DNA of 64,000 nucleotides from an uncultured Pantoea sp. (GTDB lineage: Bacteria; Pseudomonadota; Gammaproteobacteria; Enterobacterales; Enterobacteriaceae): contig CAJYKU010000039.1 of assembly GCA_913775175.1 (NCBI GenBank), positions 99,358 to 163,357 on the forward strand, written 5' to 3'. The position numbers and the translations under genes were made by a program. How positions within the stretch are numbered: position 1 is the stretch's first letter; every line of letters starts with the position of its first letter. The notes below the pieces were generated by a model that was given only the letters and a program-made list of their open reading frames with translations, was not told the origin of the DNA and ran no database searches. Positions 20,003-29,744 of the stretch are shown here, piece by piece.

Positions 20003-21270
20003 GCCTGCTCTCCCTGTTTGCTCTGTTTTAATTTCAACTGCGGACGCTTCATCGGTAAAAGCCCCTGTGGACGCCATATCATCATCAATACCATCAGGCC
20101 ACCCAGCACCAGCATGCTGTACTCGTTGAGATCGCGCATCAGTTCGCGCGAAACCACCAGCAAAATGGCGGCAAAGATCACTGCCAGCTGCGAGCCCATA
20201 CCGCCCAGTACCACAATCGCCAGCACAAAAGCGGATTCAACAAAGGTAAAGGATTCCGGGCTAACAAATCCCTGGCGCGCGGCAAACAGCGTACCGGCAA
20301 TGCCAGCAAACACAGCGCTAATCGTAAAGGCGGTGAGTTTGATACGGGTCGGACTCAGTCCCAGTGAACGACAGGCAATTTCATCTTCGCGCAGCGCTTC
20401 CCAGGCGCGACCCAGAGGCATACGTAGCAGGCGGTTGATCACAAACAGCGTCAGGACCACCAGCAGCAGCGCCACCAGATAGAGAAAAATCACGCGATGA
20501 TTCGGGTTATAAGCGAGCCCGGTAAGCTCATGGAACGTGGTCCAGCCGCCTTCGCTTACACGCCGGCCAAACTCAATGCCAAACAGCCCTGGTTTCGGGA
20601 TCTGCGCAATGCCGTTTGGCCCCCCGGTCAGGGAAGTACTGTTCAGCAGCAGAATGCGCACAATCTCGCCAAATCCCAGCGTCACAATCGCCAGATAATC
20701 GCCGCGCAGGCGCAGCACCGGGAATCCCAGCATTAGTCCAAATGCGCCAGCGACGATTCCGGCCAGCGGCAGACTCTCCCAGAAACCAAAACCGTAGTAG
20801 TGGTTTAGCAGCGCAAAGGTGTAGGCTCCGATGGCATAGAAGCCGCCATAGCCCAGCACCAGCAAGCCTGATAACCCGACCACCACGTTCAGTCCCAGAC
20901 CCAGCATCACATAGATCAGCGTCAGGGTGGCGATATCCACACTGCCGCGCGAGGCAAACAGCGGCCATATCACCGCCGCCACTATCAGCAGTGCCATCAG
21001 CAGCTTTTGCTTCAGGGTAGAACCATCAAACGCAGGCAACACAAAGGGTTTGCCGCTGCGTTTAGATCGGCTCTGCAGCAGGGGGCGTACCAGCTGAAAC
21101 AGAAATACCACGGCACACCCCGCAGCAATCCAGTTCCAGCGCACTTCACCAGCATTGACGACGATCAACCGCGTCCCCGCCAGATCGAGGCGCACACCCA
21201 TAAAGAAGCTGGCTAACACCAGCAGCATTGCCGCAGAAATCACGGCATTAAGCAGACCGGTACGTTTCAT
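19999..21270 (-). CDS. livM: Branched-chain amino acid ABC transporter permease LivM
   Basis: LivM forms the transmembrane channel together with LivH. The 423 residues include an N-terminal extra membrane region and then the conserved permease core: [39 protein letters not shown] and [20 protein letters not shown], the loop that contacts the ATPases. Start and stop overlap livH and livG respectively by 4 bp (ATGA), so translation of the permeases and ATPases is coupled. Confidence 0.95.
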   Translation of the reverse strand: MKRTGLLNAVISAAMLLVLASFFMGVRLDLAGTRLIVVNAGEVRWNWIAAGCAVVFLFQLVRPLLQSRSKRSGKPFVLPAFDGSTLKQKLLMALLIVAAVIWPLFASRGSVDIATLTLIYVMLGLGLNVVVGLSGLLVLGYGGFYAIGAYTFALLNHYYGFGFWESLPLAGIVAGAFGLMLGFPVLRLRGDYLAIVTLGFGEIVRILLLNSTSLTGGPNGIAQIPKPGLFGIEFGRRVSEGGWTTFHELTGLAYNPNHRVIFLYLVALLLVVLTLFVINRLLRMPLGRAWEALREDEIACRSLGLSPTRIKLTAFTISAVFAGIAGTLFAARQGFVSPESFTFVESAFVLAIVVLGGMGSQLAVIFAAILLVVSRELMRDLNEYSMLVLGGLMVLMMIWRPQGLLPMKRPQLKLKQSKQGEQA

Positions 21271-22193
21271 ACTTTTTCAACCTCCGGGCGACCTAAAATG
21301 CCCGTCGGCATCACCAGCAGCACCACAATCAGCAGCGCAAAAGAGACAACATCTTTATATTCTGTGGAGAGATAGGCCGACGTCAGCGCCTCTGCAATCC
21401 CCAATACCAGCCCGCCTATCATGGCACCGGGAATACTGCCGATCCCGCCCAGTACCGCTGCGGTAAACGCTTTCATGCCGGCCATAAAGCCGATAAACGG
21501 ATTGATTGAGCCGTAGAACTGGCCCAGCAGTACGCCGGCAACGGCCGCCATCGCCGCACCAATAACAAACGTCAGCGAAATTACACGATCGGTATTGATG
21601 CCCAGCAGGCTGGCCATTTTCAAATCTTCAGCACAGGCGCGACAGGCGCGTCCCATACGCGAATAGCGGATAAACAGCGTCAGCGCCAGCATCGCCAGAA
21701 AAGTGACGATCCAGATAACCAGCTGCATGGTGGTGAGCGTGGCAGCAAAGCCGTTGCTCTCGCCCAGCGTCCACTGCCCGGTGATCAGGCTCGGCAATGC
21801 CAGATCGCGTGACCCCTGTGTCAGGCTGACATAGTTCTGCAGGAAAATTGACATGCCAATGGCGGAAATCAGTGCGATAAGGCGCTTGGAGGAGCGAACC
21901 GGCTTATAGGCAACGCGCTCAATGCTCCAGCCCCAGGCGCTGGAGATAATCACCGCCATCACAAAACCGGCGGCAATCATCAGCCATGATGAGTCGATTC
22001 CCATCATCATCAGAGCAGCAATCACAATAAAAGAGACGTAGCTGCCAATCATATAGACTTCGCCATGTGCGAAGTTGATCATGCCGATAATGCCGTACAC
22101 CATGGTGTAGCCGATGGCGATCAGTGCATAGGTGCTCCCGAGTGTGACCCCGTTGAACATCTGCTGAATAAAATAGAGTAACTGCTCGGACAT
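21267..22193 (-). CDS. livH: Branched-chain amino acid ABC transporter permease LivH
   Basis: LivH is the other channel subunit of the branched-chain amino acid importer. I place the start at the ATG at 22193 ([20 protein letters not shown]), giving 308 residues, as in E. coli; the open frame runs 23 codons further up but does not align. Conserved stretches include [36 protein letters not shown] and [19 protein letters not shown] 187-bp gap with a hairpin separates it from livK. Confidence 0.95.
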   Translation of the reverse strand: MSEQLLYFIQQMFNGVTLGSTYALIAIGYTMVYGIIGMINFAHGEVYMIGSYVSFIVIAALMMMGIDSSWLMIAAGFVMAVIISSAWGWSIERVAYKPVRSSKRLIALISAIGMSIFLQNYVSLTQGSRDLALPSLITGQWTLGESNGFAATLTTMQLVIWIVTFLAMLALTLFIRYSRMGRACRACAEDLKMASLLGINTDRVISLTFVIGAAMAAVAGVLLGQFYGSINPFIGFMAGMKAFTAAVLGGIGSIPGAMIGGLVLGIAEALTSAYLSTEYKDVVSFALLIVVLLVMPTGILGRPEVEKV

Positions 22194-22321
22194 AGTGAGA
22201 ACCTGCAAGTGAACCAGAGATTCCCTTTCTGTGGAAAAAGGATCAGGGAGCGCAAATGGCATAACGCTGTTTTGGCTACCCTGCCCCCTTTCACGTACGG
22301 GAAGGGTGTTTAGTTTGCAAA

Positions 22322-22342
22322 GCTCCCCCGGTGCGGAGGGAG
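22322..22342 (-). terminator. Hairpin in the livK-livH gap (possible attenuating or stabilising stem)
   Basis: On the minus strand GCTCCC and GGGAGC pair (extendable with one mismatch) in the gap after livK; only a short T tract follows. Binding-protein genes are commonly expressed more than their permeases, and a partial terminator or mRNA-protecting stem here would produce that. Role inferred. Confidence 0.4.
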
Positions 22343-22380
22343 CCCTGTTTAGCTGTGCTGACCTGTTCGCTGTCAGGCAA

Positions 22381-23508
22381 CTATTTCACTGCAGTTGAAG
22401 AGCCATCTTTGTGCCATTTAAACACACCAAACTCAAAGCCTTTGAGATCGCCTTTCTGATCCCAGCTCAGGTTACCCATCACCGTTGGCACTGGCGCACC
22501 CTCTTTCAGATTCTTAGCAATCGCGTCTGGCTCATCACTTTTGCTGCGTTCAATACCGGCAACCAGAGATTGAATAGCGGCGTAGGTGGTCCAGACAAAC
22601 GGACCGGTAGGATCTTTGCGATTTGATGCACTGTTGCCTTTGATAGCATCCACAATCGCTTTGTTTTCAGGCAACTGGTCGTAACGTTTTGGCAATGTGA
22701 CATAGAGCCCTTCAGATGCATCCCCGGCAATATTGGAGAGCGAGGCATTACCTACGCCCTCAGGGCCCATAAAGCCAGCCTGTAGGCCGCCGGTTTTTGC
22801 CTGACGCAGGATCTGTCCGAGTTCCGGGTAGTAACCGCCATAGTAGACAAAATCGACATTCTCTTTTTTCAGGCGAGCAATCAGCGTAGAGAAATCTTTA
22901 TCGCCTGCAGTAATGCCCTCAAACAGCACCACATTGCCGCCTTTGGCTTTCAATGTTTTCTGCACTGACTCCGCCAGACCCTGGCCGTATTGCTGTTTGT
23001 CATGCACAACGGCAATACGTTTCGGTTTAATCTGCTCAAGAATATAGTTAGCCGCCGTTGGTCCCTGATCGGAATCAAGGCCGGTTGTGCGCATAACATC
23101 AGCATAGCCGCGTGCTGTCAGCTCTGGTGCTGTTGCCGCTGGCGTGATCATCAGGATGCCTTCATCGTTATAGATGTCAGAAGCAGGCTGCGTTGAGGAG
23201 GAGCAGAGGTGGCCGATAACATATTTGATACCGTCGTTAACCACTTTGTTCGCTACTGCAACAGCCTGTTTGGGATCGCAGGCGTCGTCATACTCTACCC
23301 CCACCAGTTTGTTGCCGTTAACGCCGCCTTTGGCATTGATATCCTTGATAGCCTGCGCTGCGCCGGTAAATTGCATATCACCATATTGCGCTACCGGGCC
23401 GGTAGCAGCACCAACGATAGCAATTTTGATATCGGCAGCCAGCGCCGCATGACTCATTGCCAGCGCTATACACCCTGTCAGTAACGCGCGTCCTTTACTC
23501 ATCTTCAT
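22381..23508 (-). CDS. livK: Periplasmic leucine-type branched-chain amino acid-binding protein (LivK/LivJ family)
   Basis: This periplasmic protein captures leucine or other branched-chain amino acids for LivHMGF. The 375 residues begin with a signal peptide ending [13 protein letters not shown]. The ligand-binding fold shows [35 protein letters not shown] (with the disulfide cysteine pair) and [12 protein letters not shown]. Details such as [18 protein letters not shown] and the C-terminal DGSSTAVK look more like LivK than LivJ. It leads livKHMGF. E. coli has a separate livJ between panM and rpoH; here that gap is 71 bp, so this protein probably serves all ligands. Confidence 0.9.
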   Translation of the reverse strand: MKMSKGRALLTGCIALAMSHAALAADIKIAIVGAATGPVAQYGDMQFTGAAQAIKDINAKGGVNGNKLVGVEYDDACDPKQAVAVANKVVNDGIKYVIGHLCSSSTQPASDIYNDEGILMITPAATAPELTARGYADVMRTTGLDSDQGPTAANYILEQIKPKRIAVVHDKQQYGQGLAESVQKTLKAKGGNVVLFEGITAGDKDFSTLIARLKKENVDFVYYGGYYPELGQILRQAKTGGLQAGFMGPEGVGNASLSNIAGDASEGLYVTLPKRYDQLPENKAIVDAIKGNSASNRKDPTGPFVWTTYAAIQSLVAGIERSKSDEPDAIAKNLKEGAPVPTVMGNLSWDQKGDLKGFEFGVFKWHKDGSSTAVK

Positions 23509-23905
23509 GCGTACTTCCCCATCTGTTGTGTCGTGTCTGTTGTGATTGCTTTTTTTAGCCAGTAAAGAGGAAACTGATTAGGTAATAAGGAGTTAGCTCT
23601 CTTATCTGACTTTTTTGTTAAAATATCTGTGTTTTCAGGTTATTAAACAGGAATTTTTTGCTGTAAATCAACTTACATCTGCAGTAATGCGTGGTATGAA
23701 CAGCAGAATACTCTGGATGTTCCAGCCGGATTTTGCCCGTCAGGGCAGCGCATTGTGCTGCCTTTTTCAACAAATAATGCTGGCTTACTCCAGCATCATG
23801 GCAAACTGTCTGCCATTTGACCTGTTTTTATCGTAAAAAAGTGACAGCGCTCTGACTGTATAAATTCGCTACACTAGGCCCTTTCTGCCAGTACAGGACC
23901 AGGTT
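23509..23905. other. livK-panM divergent intergenic region
   Basis: This 397-bp stretch holds promoters for livK (minus) and panM (plus). An AT-rich segment near 23600-23650 could contain promoters on either strand. The most distinct element is a plus-strand intrinsic terminator at 23744-23767, listed separately. A 73-codon plus-strand frame (23615-23836) crosses that terminator and other hairpins, lacks a ribosome site and resembles no protein I know, so I do not call it a gene. Confidence 0.6.
23744..23767 (+). terminator. Plus-strand intrinsic terminator in the livK-panM gap
   Basis: GGCAGCG and TGCTGCC (one G-T pair) form a 7-bp stem with a 5-base loop, followed by TTTTT. No plus-strand gene precedes it, so it must end a short upstream RNA or act within the panM leader. 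A small preceding hairpin, CTGGA/TCCAG, lies at 23713-23725. Confidence 0.6.
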
Positions 23906-24301
23906 ATGAAACTCACTATTCAGCGTATCGTTTCATTTACGCCACAGGATCGACTGGATTTAGCCAGGATCTGGCCACAGCAGGATATTGCACAGCTGGA
24001 ACAGAGATTGAGTGACACGCAGCAGCTTTATGCTGCCCGGTTTAACGATCGGCTACTGGGTGCGTTGCAGCTGGAAATTCGCGGTACTCACGGCAAAATC
24101 AGTCATCTTGACGTGCGCGAGGCGACCCGCCGCCGTGGAGTAGGCCGCTATCTGCTGGAAGAGACCATTGCGTCTAATCCATCACAGGTACACTGGTGGA
24201 TTGCTGATGATGGCCATGCCGATCAGGTAATACGCGCCGCGTTTATGCAGGCCTGCGGTTTTCGGGCACAGGTTGATGGCTGGGTTATGGAGCGGGAATA
24301 G
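23906..24301 (+). CDS. panM: PanD regulatory/maturation factor PanM (PanZ)
   Basis: PanM is a GNAT-fold protein that binds acetyl-CoA and promotes self-cleavage of the aspartate decarboxylase proenzyme PanD, so controlling beta-alanine and coenzyme A synthesis. The 131 residues start MKLTIQRIVSFTPQDRLDLA, and the acetyl-CoA-binding loop is TRRRGVGRYLLEET. CWWxAD of E. coli appears as HWWIADDG, and AFMQACGF is conserved. The gene is alone, divergent from livK and convergent with rpoH, its usual neighbourhood. Confidence 0.93.
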   Translation: MKLTIQRIVSFTPQDRLDLARIWPQQDIAQLEQRLSDTQQLYAARFNDRLLGALQLEIRGTHGKISHLDVREATRRRGVGRYLLEETIASNPSQVHWWIADDGHADQVIRAAFMQACGFRAQVDGWVMERE

Positions 24302-24325
24302 CGTTGCGGGTGATATCTCAGATAT

Positions 24326-24360
24326 AAAAAAGGGCGACCCACTGGTCGCCCTCTCTTTTT
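24326..24360. terminator. Bidirectional terminator between panM and rpoH
   Basis: AGGGCGACC and GGTCGCCCT form a 9-bp perfect stem (331-352 of this kilobase). A run of A precedes it and a run of T follows it, so it can end both the panM transcript on the plus strand and the rpoH transcript on the minus strand. Confidence 0.9.
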
Positions 24361-24372
24361 GCCTGCAGGTTA

Positions 24373-25230
24373 TCAGGCTTCAATAGCCAGACGCAGTTTT
24401 TTCATTGCGTTTTTTTCCAGCTGGCGTACACGCTCGGCAGAGACACCATACTGATCGGCCAGCTCCTGCAGCGTGGTTTTGTTATCATCATCCAGCCAGC
24501 GAGCACGGATAATATGCTGACTACGCTCATCAAGGCTCAGCATGGCATCGCTCAGCTTATCAGCTGCGTGAGCATCCCAGTTATCCTCTTCAATGCCGTC
24601 AGCAAAATCTGAGGTTTTATCCTGCAGATAGAGCACTGGCGCCATAGGCTTGCCTTCTCCGGCATCGTCGTCAGAGGAGATATCGAACGTCATATCCTGG
24701 GCAGCCATACGTGATTCCATCTCCAGCACATCTTTGGTGCTGACGCCCAGTTCGCGTGCGACCATATCCACTTCATCCTGATTAAACCAGCCGAGACGCT
24801 GCTTGGTTTTACGCAGGTTAAAGAACAGCTTACGCTGCGCTTTCGTTGTCGCCACTTTTACGATACGCCAGTTGCGCAGCACGTACTCATGGATCTCAGC
24901 TTTAATCCAGTGTACGGCAAAAGAGACCAGACGCACGCCCACTTCCGGGTTAAAGCGGCGCACCGCTTTCATCAGGCCAATATTGCCTTCCTGGATAAGA
25001 TCTGCCTGCGGCAAGCCATAGCCTGCGTAATTACGTGCGATATGAACAACAAAGCGCAGGTGTGACAGGATCAGCGTTTTCGCTGCATCCAGATCGCCCT
25101 GGTAATGCAGCCGCTCAGCCAGTGCTTTTTCCTCTTCTGCCGTTAATACCGGCCAGTTGTTGGCAGCCCGAACATAGGAATCCAGGTTGCCCAGAGGAGC
25201 AATCGCTAAAGTTTGCATTTCTTTGGTCAT
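24373..25230 (-). CDS. rpoH: Heat-shock sigma factor RpoH (sigma-32)
   Basis: Sigma-32 directs RNA polymerase to heat-shock promoters. The 285-residue protein shows region 2 ([20 protein letters not shown], then [20 protein letters not shown]), the RpoH box characteristic of this factor ([18 protein letters not shown]), and region 4 with the helix-turn-helix ([20 protein letters not shown]). The start [20 protein letters not shown] matches E. coli, where the 5' coding region folds into an RNA thermometer; the same is likely here. It lies downstream of ftsYEX with its own promoter. Confidence 0.98.
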   Translation of the reverse strand: MTKEMQTLAIAPLGNLDSYVRAANNWPVLTAEEEKALAERLHYQGDLDAAKTLILSHLRFVVHIARNYAGYGLPQADLIQEGNIGLMKAVRRFNPEVGVRLVSFAVHWIKAEIHEYVLRNWRIVKVATTKAQRKLFFNLRKTKQRLGWFNQDEVDMVARELGVSTKDVLEMESRMAAQDMTFDISSDDDAGEGKPMAPVLYLQDKTSDFADGIEEDNWDAHAADKLSDAMLSLDERSQHIIRARWLDDDNKTTLQELADQYGVSAERVRQLEKNAMKKLRLAIEA

Positions 25231-25341
25231 TCAAACCCTCACAAATTCAATGAAGTTGCTGCGCGTATCCCTGTGCAGACGCTACATTATGTCAACGTCA
25301 GCGGAAAACCAACAGCAATCTGTGCTACTTAGATGCCGTAG

Positions 25342-25362
25342 TTATCCACAAGTTCAATTATA
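25342..25362 (-). promoter_or_regulatory. rpoH promoter -10 element and DnaA box
   Basis: On the minus strand a perfect TATAAT (25357-25362) sits just upstream of TGTGGATAA, a perfect DnaA box (TTATCCACA at 25342-25350). The start of transcription would fall near 25350, inside the box. E. coli rpoH is repressed by DnaA at boxes near its promoters. The predicted 5' leader is about 120 nt. Confidence 0.65.
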
Positions 25363-25470
25363 GCAGTGAATATTTTACACACAGGTGACAGCGGGGAAAA
25401 GCGGAGCATTCCTCTGCGCCTGTATCATCGGCAGCAGAGGAAGAGTATAACAAAAAAACGTTGCTATGGG

Positions 25471-26466
25471 TTACTGCGGCGTAAATCGGCGTAAATGTTG
25501 CACTGTTGCCAGCCAGGCAGCTATCCAGCCAATAATGGCAGCAATCAGCAGCAGCAGTAGTCCCTCATCCCACGAAAACCCTTTCAGAGTAAAGGCGGTA
25601 CCAAATACCGAGGCAACCTGCGCCACCACCGATTGCAGGCGCAGCACCAGGACTTCAGAGAGCACCAGCGACAGCACTGCGCCCGCCAGGCCAAGTAGCG
25701 CACCGCCATAGAGGAACGGCCGCAAAATAAAGCCATCTGTTGCGCCAATCAGCTTCTGTACATTGATGGTGTCGCGCCGGGCAAAGATACTCAGGCGTAC
25801 ACTGTTACCAATCACCAGAAAGACCGCCACGATCATCAGCAGGCCAATCATGGAAGCAACCTGCCCCACCAGTCCGGTTAACGCAGCAAGCCGGGCAAAC
25901 CAGCTATCATCCATACGTACATCGTCCACACCTTCGACTTTAGCCACCCGATCGCGCAGATTCGCCATGGTATCGGAGTTCTGGAAGTTCAGCTTCGGCG
26001 TGATGATCGCCACCGCGGGTAGTGGATTCTGCTCCAGCAGATCCATCGCACCGCCAAACCCGGACCAGTTGCGGAATTCACTCTGCGCCTCTTCCCGCGA
26101 CAGATAGTTAACGCTGTCAACACCGTCCAGCTGTTTAAGCTGGGCGGTAACGTTTTCCGCCGCCGTATCATCCAGCGTTTTATCCAGATAGACCGTCAAC
26201 TGCGGTGCCGGATACCACTGAGTCGCCGCATGGCTGACATTTTTCCATACCATATAGCATACGCTGGGCAGCGTCAGAGAGATGGCTATCACCATCACAG
26301 TAAGCAGCGTTGCCAGCGGCTGACGCCACATATCAGAGAGCGTGCCACGCCATGCGTAGCGCCACTGCTCCTGCCAGCCACCTTTTAACGCTTTGCTTTT
26401 TGAGGGCTGCTTAGGCTGCCTGGCTGGCTTTGCTGCTGCCGGGCGCTTGTTGCGTTTATTGACCAT
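25471..26466 (-). CDS. ftsX: Cell-division protein FtsX
   Basis: FtsX is the membrane subunit of the FtsEX complex, which activates septal peptidoglycan hydrolases through EnvC. The 331 residues have a basic cytoplasmic N-terminus, a membrane span ([20 protein letters not shown]), a periplasmic domain that contains [20 protein letters not shown], and three C-terminal spans ([20 protein letters not shown], then [20 protein letters not shown]). It overlaps ftsE by 11 bp. The N-terminal region before the first span is shorter than in E. coli. Confidence 0.95.
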   Translation of the reverse strand: MVNKRNKRPAAAKPARQPKQPSKSKALKGGWQEQWRYAWRGTLSDMWRQPLATLLTVMVIAISLTLPSVCYMVWKNVSHAATQWYPAPQLTVYLDKTLDDTAAENVTAQLKQLDGVDSVNYLSREEAQSEFRNWSGFGGAMDLLEQNPLPAVAIITPKLNFQNSDTMANLRDRVAKVEGVDDVRMDDSWFARLAALTGLVGQVASMIGLLMIVAVFLVIGNSVRLSIFARRDTINVQKLIGATDGFILRPFLYGGALLGLAGAVLSLVLSEVLVLRLQSVVAQVASVFGTAFTLKGFSWDEGLLLLLIAAIIGWIAAWLATVQHLRRFTPQ

Positions 26467-27124
26467 CGTGGCCTCCGTGCAGACGTCCCTGATTCAGCGT
26501 CATGACGCGATAGCTGCGGCGCGCTATCAGCCCGAGATCGTGAGTCGCCATCAATACCGTGACACCAACGCGGTTAAACTCTTCAAACAGACGCAGAATA
26601 TCTTCTGACAGTGCGTTGTCGAGGTTACCGGTAGGCTCATCGGCCAGCAGTACCGCCGGCTTATTGACCACCGCACGGGCAATACCCACCCGCTGCTGTT
26701 CACCACCGGATAACTGAATCGGATAACTTTTCGCTTTGTCGAGCAGCCCCACTTTATCCAGTGCTGCCGAGACACGACGACGGATATCTTCGCCACTGGC
26801 ACCAGAAATAATCAGTGGGATCGCCACATTTTCATAGACCGAACGATCCATTAACAGGTGATGATCCTGAAAAATCATACCTATCTGACGACGCAAAAAT
26901 GGCACTTCGCTGTGACGCAGGCGTGAGATATCGTGTCCGCTGAACCAGACCTGGCCGGCGCTTGGGCGCTCAATGCCACAAATCAGCTTCAGCAGGGTAC
27001 TTTTCCCCGCGCCGGAGTGCCCGGTCAGAAACGACATTTCACCCGGGCGCAGATGAAAATCTACTCCCTGCAGCGCCTGCCGCCCTCCCAGATAAGCCTT
27101 ACTGACCTCTTCAAAGCGAATCAT
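26456..27124 (-). CDS. ftsE: Cell-division ATP-binding protein FtsE
   Basis: FtsE is the ATPase partner of FtsX and links the cytosolic division ring to periplasmic wall hydrolysis. I choose the ATG at 27124 ([20 protein letters not shown]), giving 222 residues as in E. coli. An ATG three codons upstream overlaps the ftsY stop but leaves only one base after the ribosome site. Walker [10 protein letters not shown], signature [15 protein letters not shown] and Walker [12 protein letters not shown] are intact. Confidence 0.95.
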   Translation of the reverse strand: MIRFEEVSKAYLGGRQALQGVDFHLRPGEMSFLTGHSGAGKSTLLKLICGIERPSAGQVWFSGHDISRLRHSEVPFLRRQIGMIFQDHHLLMDRSVYENVAIPLIISGASGEDIRRRVSAALDKVGLLDKAKSYPIQLSGGEQQRVGIARAVVNKPAVLLADEPTGNLDNALSEDILRLFEEFNRVGVTVLMATHDLGLIARRSYRVMTLNQGRLHGGHDGQ

Positions 27125-27129
27125 GCCAA

Positions 27130-28920
27130 TCATTCCTCTCGGGCAAACAGTGCCTCAATAAAGTCTTCGGCCTTAAACGGCCGTAAATCTTCGATGCCTT
27201 CACCGACACCGATATAGCGAATGGGAATACCAAACTGATCGGCTACTGAGAAGATCACCCCGCCTTTTGCCGTACCATCCAGCTTGGTCAGCGTAATACC
27301 ACTGAGTCCGACCGCTTCATGGAACAATCTGGCCTGGCTTATCGCATTCTGCCCGGTGCTGGCGTCCAGCGTCAGCATGACTTCATGCGGTGCATCTTCG
27401 TCCAGCTTTTTCATCACACGGGTGATTTTTTTCAGCTCTTCCATCAGATGCGCTTTGTTCTGCAGACGACCGGCGGTATCGGCAATCAGCACATCGACAT
27501 TGCGCGATTTGGCGGCCTGAATAGCATCAAAAATCACGGAAGCAGAATCAGCGCCGGTGTGTTGTGCCACTACCGGAATATTATTGCGCTGGCCCCATAC
27601 CTGTAACTGCTCAACCGCTGCCGCACGGAAGGTGTCACCGGCAGCCAGCATTACAGATTTACCTTCTGCCTGATACTGACGAGCCAGTTTGCCAATGGTC
27701 GTGGTTTTACCTACGCCATTAACACCCACCATCAGAATAACAAAGGGCTTTTTACCACTGACATCCAGTGGTGCATCGACTTTCTCCAGAATCCCGGCCA
27801 TTTCTGTTTTCAGCAGGCTGTAGAGCGCTTCAGCGTCGCGCAGCTGTTTACGGCTCGCCTGCTGAGTCAGGCTGGTGATGATCCGGCGCGTCGTCTCTAC
27901 ACCGACATCAGCAATCAGCAACTGCTCTTCTAACTCTTCAAAAAGATCGTCATCGATTTTCTTACCACGAAACAGGCTGATAAAACCGGAACCCAGGTTT
28001 TCACGGGTTTTGACCAGACTGCGTTTAAGGCGGGCGAAAAAGCCCTCTTTGCCCGGACGCTCTTGCTCCTGCGCAACCAGAGGCGCGGCTGCCAGCGGCA
28101 AATCACTGACGGTGTCAGCCCGTTCAGCCTCCTCATCTTCGGCATAGGTTTCGGCCAGCGCCAGCGCTTCAAGCTCTTCATCACTCAGCGGCGCCTTATT
28201 GTCAGCATCAGCTGCGACCAGCGAGCGCTCATCTCCGGACAGACTATCTTCCGGCGGCGCAGCAGCCGTCAGCACTGGCTCCTGATCGGCATTAATGGTC
28301 TGCTGTTTGCTTAATGGTGTGTTATTTATCGATACCGGCGTCAGCTCCGGCTCTTCTTCCGGCAGGATCTCCTTCGGCTGAGCAGTAATCACTGCGGCTT
28401 CCGGTTCTGGCTCTGCCTGCTGCTGTGCTGTCGTTTCCGGCTCCGGCGCCTCTTCCGGCAGGATCTCCTCCGGCTGAGCAGTAATCACTGCGGCTTCCGG
28501 TTCTGGCTCTGCCTGCTGCTGTGCTGCCGTTTCCGGCTCCGACGCCTCTTCCGGCAGGATCTCCTCCGGCTGAACGGTAATCACTGCGGCTTCCGGTTCT
28601 GGTTCTGGCTGCTGCTGTGCTGCCGTTTCCGGCTCCGGCGCCTCTTCCGGCAGGATCGCTTCCGGCTGAACGGTAATCACTGCGGCTTCCGGTTCTGGCT
28701 CTGCATGCTGCTGTTCGTCGGCCATCTGTTCAGTAAGCGCAACCGTCTCGGCCGCCTGTGCTTCGGCACGCTCCAGCGCACTCTCTTCAGCGGCGGCTGG
28801 CTCGGCCTCTTCGGCTTCTGCCTGCGGTGCATTTACCTGTTCTTCTTCCGGCGGTGGCGTCTGCTCTTGTTTGCCAAAGCCCAGCCAGGAAAAAAAGCCG
28901 CGTTTTTTCTCTTTTGCCAT
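27130..28920 (-). CDS. ftsY: Signal recognition particle receptor FtsY
   Basis: FtsY receives ribosome-nascent-chain-SRP complexes at the inner membrane and hands them to SecYEG. The 596 residues comprise a short membrane-binding N-terminus (MAKEKKRGFFSWLGFGKQEQ), a long acidic A domain to about residue 285, and the NG GTPase. GTPase motifs: GVNGVGKTT, DTAGRLQNK and TKLDGTAKGG. The A domain holds four 32-residue repeats at residues 74-194, encoded by 96-bp tandem repeats, making the protein about 100 residues longer than E. coli FtsY (497). ftsY is first in ftsYEX. Confidence 0.97.
   Translation of the reverse strand: MAKEKKRGFFSWLGFGKQEQTPPPEEEQVNAPQAEAEEAEPAAAEESALERAEAQAAETVALTEQMADEQQHAEPEPEAAVITVQPEAILPEEAPEPETAAQQQPEPEPEAAVITVQPEEILPEEASEPETAAQQQAEPEPEAAVITAQPEEILPEEAPEPETTAQQQAEPEPEAAVITAQPKEILPEEEPELTPVSINNTPLSKQQTINADQEPVLTAAAPPEDSLSGDERSLVAADADNKAPLSDEELEALALAETYAEDEEAERADTVSDLPLAAAPLVAQEQERPGKEGFFARLKRSLVKTRENLGSGFISLFRGKKIDDDLFEELEEQLLIADVGVETTRRIITSLTQQASRKQLRDAEALYSLLKTEMAGILEKVDAPLDVSGKKPFVILMVGVNGVGKTTTIGKLARQYQAEGKSVMLAAGDTFRAAAVEQLQVWGQRNNIPVVAQHTGADSASVIFDAIQAAKSRNVDVLIADTAGRLQNKAHLMEELKKITRVMKKLDEDAPHEVMLTLDASTGQNAISQARLFHEAVGLSGITLTKLDGTAKGGVIFSVADQFGIPIRYIGVGEGIEDLRPFKAEDFIEALFAREE
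28339..28701. repeat. Four tandem 96-bp in-frame repeats in ftsY
   Basis: The segment ACTGCGGCTTCCGG recurs at 28391, 28487, 28583 and 28679, exactly 96 bp apart. Each unit encodes 32 residues of the type EPEPEAAVIT-QPE-ILPEE plus PETAAQQQ; the copy nearest the GTPase is truncated at about 24 residues. Copies differ at a few positions (V/A after T, A/E before I). The repeat adds negative charge without breaking the frame and may change copy number by slippage or recombination. Confidence 0.95.
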
Positions 28921-29135
28921 TGTGTGACCACACTCCTCGATGGCTTATTCCCGGCAGCACGCTGACGCCGGGTAATATAGATTCAGTTTTTCATCTGCGG
29001 CGTAAAATCAGCGAATTACACGCGCTTTTCCAGTCCATTAGTCTAACACTTTCCAGCCAGCGCACCACAGCACCCTTTTTTACGTTTCTTCTCACTGCTA
29101 CGCCCGTTAAACTACGCAACAAATTATGACGAGTT

Positions 29136-29744
29136 ATGAGTGAAATGAGTAAATTATCCCGCAGCAGTAGCGGTGCTGGTCAAATTCGCATTATTGGCGG
29201 TCAGTGGCGTGGTCGTAAACTACCGGTGCCGGACAGCGCTGGCCTGCGCCCCACCACCGATCGCGTACGTGAAACGCTGTTTAACTGGCTGGCGCCTGAT
29301 ATACAACAGGCACGCTGCCTGGACTGTTTTGCTGGCAGCGGTGCGCTGGGTCTTGAGGCGCTGTCACGCTATGCCGGATCGGTTACTCTGCTGGAGCTGG
29401 ATCGCGCTGTCGCTCAGCAACTGTCACGCAATCTGCAGACGCTACGCGCTACCGAGGCGACAGTAGTACAGACCAATACGCTGCAATGGCTGAATCAGTC
29501 AGGTGAACCCTTTGATATTGTGTTTGTTGATCCCCCTTTTCGTAAGGGTCTGCTGAGTGAGACGCTGACGCTGCTTGAACGTAATCAGTGGCTGAGTGCA
29601 GAAGCGCTTATTTATGTAGAAAGTGAAGTGGAGCATGGTACGCCGGGCGTACCAGCCAGCTGGCATCTCTATCGTGAGAAGGTGGCCGGGCAGGTTGCTT
29701 ATCGACTCTATCAACGCCAACAGGAGGCGCATGATGTGGCTTAA
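29136..29744 (+). CDS. rsmD: 16S rRNA (guanine966-N2)-methyltransferase RsmD
   Basis: RsmD methylates G966 of 16S rRNA in the assembling 30S subunit, using S-adenosylmethionine. The 202-residue product has the SAM-binding motif DCFAGSGALGLEALSR and the N6/N2-type catalytic motif VFVDPPFRKGLL. The N-terminal block GQIRIIGGQWRGRKLPVPDS is diagnostic. The first ATG (29136) is chosen; a second in-frame ATG three codons on is possible. It diverges from ftsY and overlaps yhhL by 11 bp. Confidence 0.95.
   Translation: MSEMSKLSRSSSGAGQIRIIGGQWRGRKLPVPDSAGLRPTTDRVRETLFNWLAPDIQQARCLDCFAGSGALGLEALSRYAGSVTLLELDRAVAQQLSRNLQTLRATEATVVQTNTLQWLNQSGEPFDIVFVDPPFRKGLLSETLTLLERNQWLSAEALIYVESEVEHGTPGVPASWHLYREKVAGQVAYRLYQRQQEAHDVA

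Noticed and set aside
23615..23836. 73-codon plus-strand frame in the livK-panM gap
   Set aside because: It crosses an intrinsic terminator and other hairpins and has no ribosome site.
28339..28701. CRISPR-like array
   Set aside because: The regular 96-bp repeats are contiguous and in frame inside ftsY, without unique spacers; no cas gene is present.
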